DNA from: Streptomyces koelreuteriae
GTDB lineage: Bacteria > Actinomycetota > Actinomycetes > Streptomycetales > Streptomycetaceae
NCBI RefSeq assembly: GCF_018604545.1
Contig: NZ_CP075896.1
Span: 2,356,001 to 2,420,000 of the forward strand
Length of the DNA stretch: 64,000 nucleotides
Reading direction: 5' to 3'
This document shows, in pieces, positions 61,629 to 64,000 of the stretch; within the stretch, counting starts at the first letter, position 1; every line of letters begins with the position of its first letter. Under the pieces are notes generated by a model, which did no database searches, was not told the origin of the DNA, and saw nothing but the letters and a program-made list of their open reading frames with translations. Both the position numbers and the translations under genes were made by a program.

Positions 61629-64000
61629 TCAACGCATCAACAACCCGGCCGCCTCCACGAGCTCCTCGGACGGCCCGGCCACCAGCCCCAACTCCGCACT
61701 AGAGGCCAACAACCGATGCGCAGGAAGGATCCGCACCGTATACCCGAAAGGCCCGGTGCGATCCAACGACAAGGCCCCTTCATAGGCCCACCGCCCGTCC
61801 TCCCCGGGGGACCCGACCGGCTTCAGAGGAACGACCGTCGCGTCACCGATACGGTCCTCCTCGTCCACCCGCCCCGAGACGACCTGCACATCCACGTCAT
61901 CCGGCCCGAGCACACCGAGACCGACCCGCACCCGCACCCCCAGCGTCGTACCCAGCTCCGCCAACGCCTCGGACACGGACGTCTCCACATGGTCGACCGT
62001 GACCCCCGGCCACGCACCCCGCACCCTGCCCTTCCACTCGGCGAGCTCCCGCGCCGCATCCACCCCCATCGAGCGATGCGCCAGCGCCGCAGGCGCGTAG
62101 AGCCGCTCGACGTACTCGCGGACCATGCGCCCGGCCAGCACCTTCGGCCCGAGCAGGCTGAGGGTCCGGCGGACCATCTCGATCCAGCGGTCGGGCAGCC
62201 CGCTGCGGCCGCGCTCGTAGAAGCGGGGCGTCACCCGCTGCTCCAGCAGGTCGTACAGCGCCGCGGCCTCTATGTCGTCGCGGCGGTCCGGGTCGGTCCC
62301 GACACCGTCGGCGGTGGGGATGGCCCAGCCGAAGTCGGGCTGGAACCACTCGTCCCACCAGCCGTCGAGGACGGACAGATTGAGACAACCGTTGAGCGCG
62401 GCCTTCATGCCGGACGTGCCGCAGGCCTCCAGCGGCCGCAGCGGATTGTTCAGCCAGATGTCGCAGCCCGGGTACAGCTTCTGCGCCATGGCCATGCCGT
62501 AGTCAGGCAGGAACACGAGCCGGTGCCGCACCCGCGGATCGTCCGCGAACCGCACCAGCTCCTGCACCAGCCGCTTCCCGCCGTCGTCCGCGGGGTGCGC
62601 CTTGCCCGCGACGACGATCTGGACCGGCCGCTCGGAGTGCAGCAGCAGGTCCATCAGCCGGTCGCGGTCGCGCAGCATCAGCGTCAGACGCTTGTACGAG
62701 GGGACGCGCCGGGCGAAGCCGATGGTGAGGACGTCCGGGTCGAGCACGCCGTCGATCCAGCCCAGCTCGGCCGTACCGGCACCGCGCTGCCGCCAGGAGG
62801 CCCGCAGCCGCTCCCGCACCTCGGTCACGAGCTGTTCGCGCAGGCCGCGGCGCAGCTCCCAGATCTCCTGGTCGGGGATGTCCGCCACCGAGTCCCAGCG
62901 GTCCGAGCCGCCGACGGTCAGCGCGTCCTCGGCGCGCTGCACACCGATCTGCCGGGCGCCGAGCCGGAACACCTCGGGGGCGACCCAGGTGGGTGCGTGC
63001 ACCCCGTTGGTCACGGACGTGATCGGCACCTCGTCGGCGTCGAAGCCGGGCCACAGGCCGGAGAACATCTCGCGGCTGACGTTGCCGTGCAGCAGGGAGA
63101 CACCGTTGGCGCGCTGGGCCAGGCGCAGGCCCATCACGGCCATGTTGAACAGGTTGGGCTCCCCGCCTGGGTAGGTCTCCATGCCGAGCCGCAGGACGCG
63201 CTGGACGTCGATGCGGGGCAGCTCCGCGTCGGGGCCGAAGTGGCGGGCGACCAGTTCGCGGTCGAAGCGGTCGATGCCGGCCGGGACGGGGGTGTGGGTG
63301 GTGAAGACGGTCCCGGAGCGGACCGCCTCCAGGGCCGCGTCGAAGTCCGAGCCCGCCGCGCAGAGTTCGGCGATCCGCTCCAGGCCGAGGAACCCGGCGT
63401 GCCCCTCGTTGGTGTGGAAGACCTCGGGCGCGGGATGCCCGGTCAGCCGGCAGTACGTCCGGACCGCCCGCACACCTCCTATGCCCAGCAGCATCTCCTG
63501 CAGCAGCCGGTGCTCGCTGCCGCCGCCGTAGAGCCGGTCGGTGACACCGCGCTCGCCGAGGTCGTTCTCCTCGACGTCCGAGTCGAGCATCAGCAGCGGG
63601 ACCCGGCCGACCTGCGCCAGCCAGATCCGGGCGCGCAGCTGTTTGCCGCCGGGCAGGGCGAGGGCGACCTGGGCGGGGGTGCCGTCGGGCTCCTCCAGGA
63701 GGACCAGGGGCAGCTCGTTCGGGTCGAGGACGGGGTAGTGCTCCTGCTGCCAGCCGTCCCGGGAGAGGGTCTGGCGGAAGTAGCCGTGCCGGTAGAGCAG
63801 GCCGACGCCGATCAGCGGGACGCCCAGGTCGCTGGCCGCCTTCAGATGGTCGCCGGCCAGGATGCCGAGGCCGCCGGAGTACTGCGGCAGGGCAGCCGTG
63901 ATGCCGAACTCGGGTGAGAAGTAGGCGATCGCGGCGGGCAGTTCCTCGGGCTGGGCCTGGTACCAGCGCTCGCCGGTCATGTAGTCGTGCAGATCGCCCG
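61629..64000 (-). CDS. glgP: Alpha-glucan (glycogen) phosphorylase, 5' end beyond the window
   Basis: At least 790 codons are visible; the frame continues past the right edge (an ATG at 63980 is internal, because GDLHDY precedes it in frame). It matches short-type bacterial alpha-glucan phosphorylases (GT35): FSPEFGITAALPQYSGGLGI at the N-terminal part, VFHTNEGHAGFLGLERIAEL, and the PLP-lysine region EACGTSGMKAALNGCLNLSV. It removes glucose-1-phosphate from glycogen ends and would work with the debranching enzyme at 41859. Confidence 0.93.
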   Translation of the reverse strand, partial: GDLHDYMTGERWYQAQPEELPAAIAYFSPEFGITAALPQYSGGLGILAGDHLKAASDLGVPLIGVGLLYRHGYFRQTLSRDGWQQEHYPVLDPNELPLVLLEEPDGTPAQVALALPGGKQLRARIWLAQVGRVPLLMLDSDVEENDLGERGVTDRLYGGGSEHRLLQEMLLGIGGVRAVRTYCRLTGHPAPEVFHTNEGHAGFLGLERIAELCAAGSDFDAALEAVRSGTVFTTHTPVPAGIDRFDRELVARHFGPDAELPRIDVQRVLRLGMETYPGGEPNLFNMAVMGLRLAQRANGVSLLHGNVSREMFSGLWPGFDADEVPITSVTNGVHAPTWVAPEVFRLGARQIGVQRAEDALTVGGSDRWDSVADIPDQEIWELRRGLREQLVTEVRERLRASWRQRGAGTAELGWIDGVLDPDVLTIGFARRVPSYKRLTLMLRDRDRLMDLLLHSERPVQIVVAGKAHPADDGGKRLVQELVRFADDPRVRHRLVFLPDYGMAMAQKLYPGCDIWLNNPLRPLEACGTSGMKAALNGCLNLSVLDGWWDEWFQPDFGWAIPTADGVGTDPDRRDDIEAAALYDLLEQRVTPRFYERGRSGLPDRWIEMVRRTLSLLGPKVLAGRMVREYVERLYAPAALAHRSMGVDAARELAEWKGRVRGAWPGVTVDHVETSVSEALAELGTTLGVRVRVGLGVLGPDDVDVQVVSGRVDEEDRIGDATVVPLKPVGSPGEDGRWAYEGALSLDRTGPFGYTVRILPAHRLLASSAELGLVAGPSEELVEAAGLLMR

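Overview
The window reads as chromosomal Streptomyces DNA. It has very high G+C, dense genes with strong third-position GC, frequent GTG and TTG starts behind AAGGAG/GGAGG boxes, and Streptomyces core families in an order that, from memory, resembles the central SCO54xx segment of S. coelicolor read in descending order. I see no IS element, phage, CRISPR array, rRNA or tRNA gene.

Layout. (1) 0-3.6 kb: a TetR/FabR-like regulator with two matching operator-like sites, an unlisted 55-residue membrane protein, a repeat-rich lipoprotein, a thioesterase and a TRIC-type membrane protein. (2) 3.6-9.7 kb: an oligopeptide ABC uptake operon (permease, binding protein, permease, two ATPases). (3) 10-18 kb: one-carbon and serine/glycine metabolism: two SseB-like proteins, an orphan NTPase, a tandem glycine riboswitch, gcvT, gcvH, glyA and an L-serine dehydratase. 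(4) 18.0-29.5 kb: a nine-gene minus-strand operon, almost entirely coupled by 4-bp overlaps. It encodes four ATP-grasp domains in three proteins, a peptidase C26-type amidohydrolase, a nucleotidyltransferase, an NDP-kinase-like protein, a degenerate aminotransferase-like protein, an MFS exporter and a 602-residue protein I cannot place. It has no NRPS, PKS or regulator and is the best candidate here for an undescribed small-molecule pathway. (5) 30-38 kb: GH25 muramidase, GntR regulator, a 2-isopropylmalate-synthase paralogue preceded by a leader peptide with four consecutive Leu codons and mutually exclusive hairpins, a coupled ABC ATPase, an EF-hand protein, a MerR regulator diverging from a GNAT enzyme, a beta-propeller lipoprotein and a HATPase. 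(6) 38-49 kb: enoyl-CoA hydratase, two L,D-transpeptidases, glycogen debranching enzyme, a Tat-type sulfatase, and a two-component system in line with an ABC-2 exporter. (7) 49-57 kb: four half-size ABC exporters forming two asymmetric heterodimer pairs. (8) 57-64 kb: two paralogous thermolysin-family proteases, a DUF1990 protein and glycogen phosphorylase, which is cut by the right edge.

Cross-cutting themes are peptide handling (oligopeptide uptake, secreted proteases, ATP-grasp peptide-type ligases), glycogen turnover (debranching enzyme and phosphorylase) and control of amino-acid metabolism by RNA (glycine riboswitch, leucine leader). Three copies of a Streptomyces-type intergenic repeat occur, one of them in frame inside a degenerate ABC nucleotide-binding domain. 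All functional names rest on motif recognition by eye; no database search was run.
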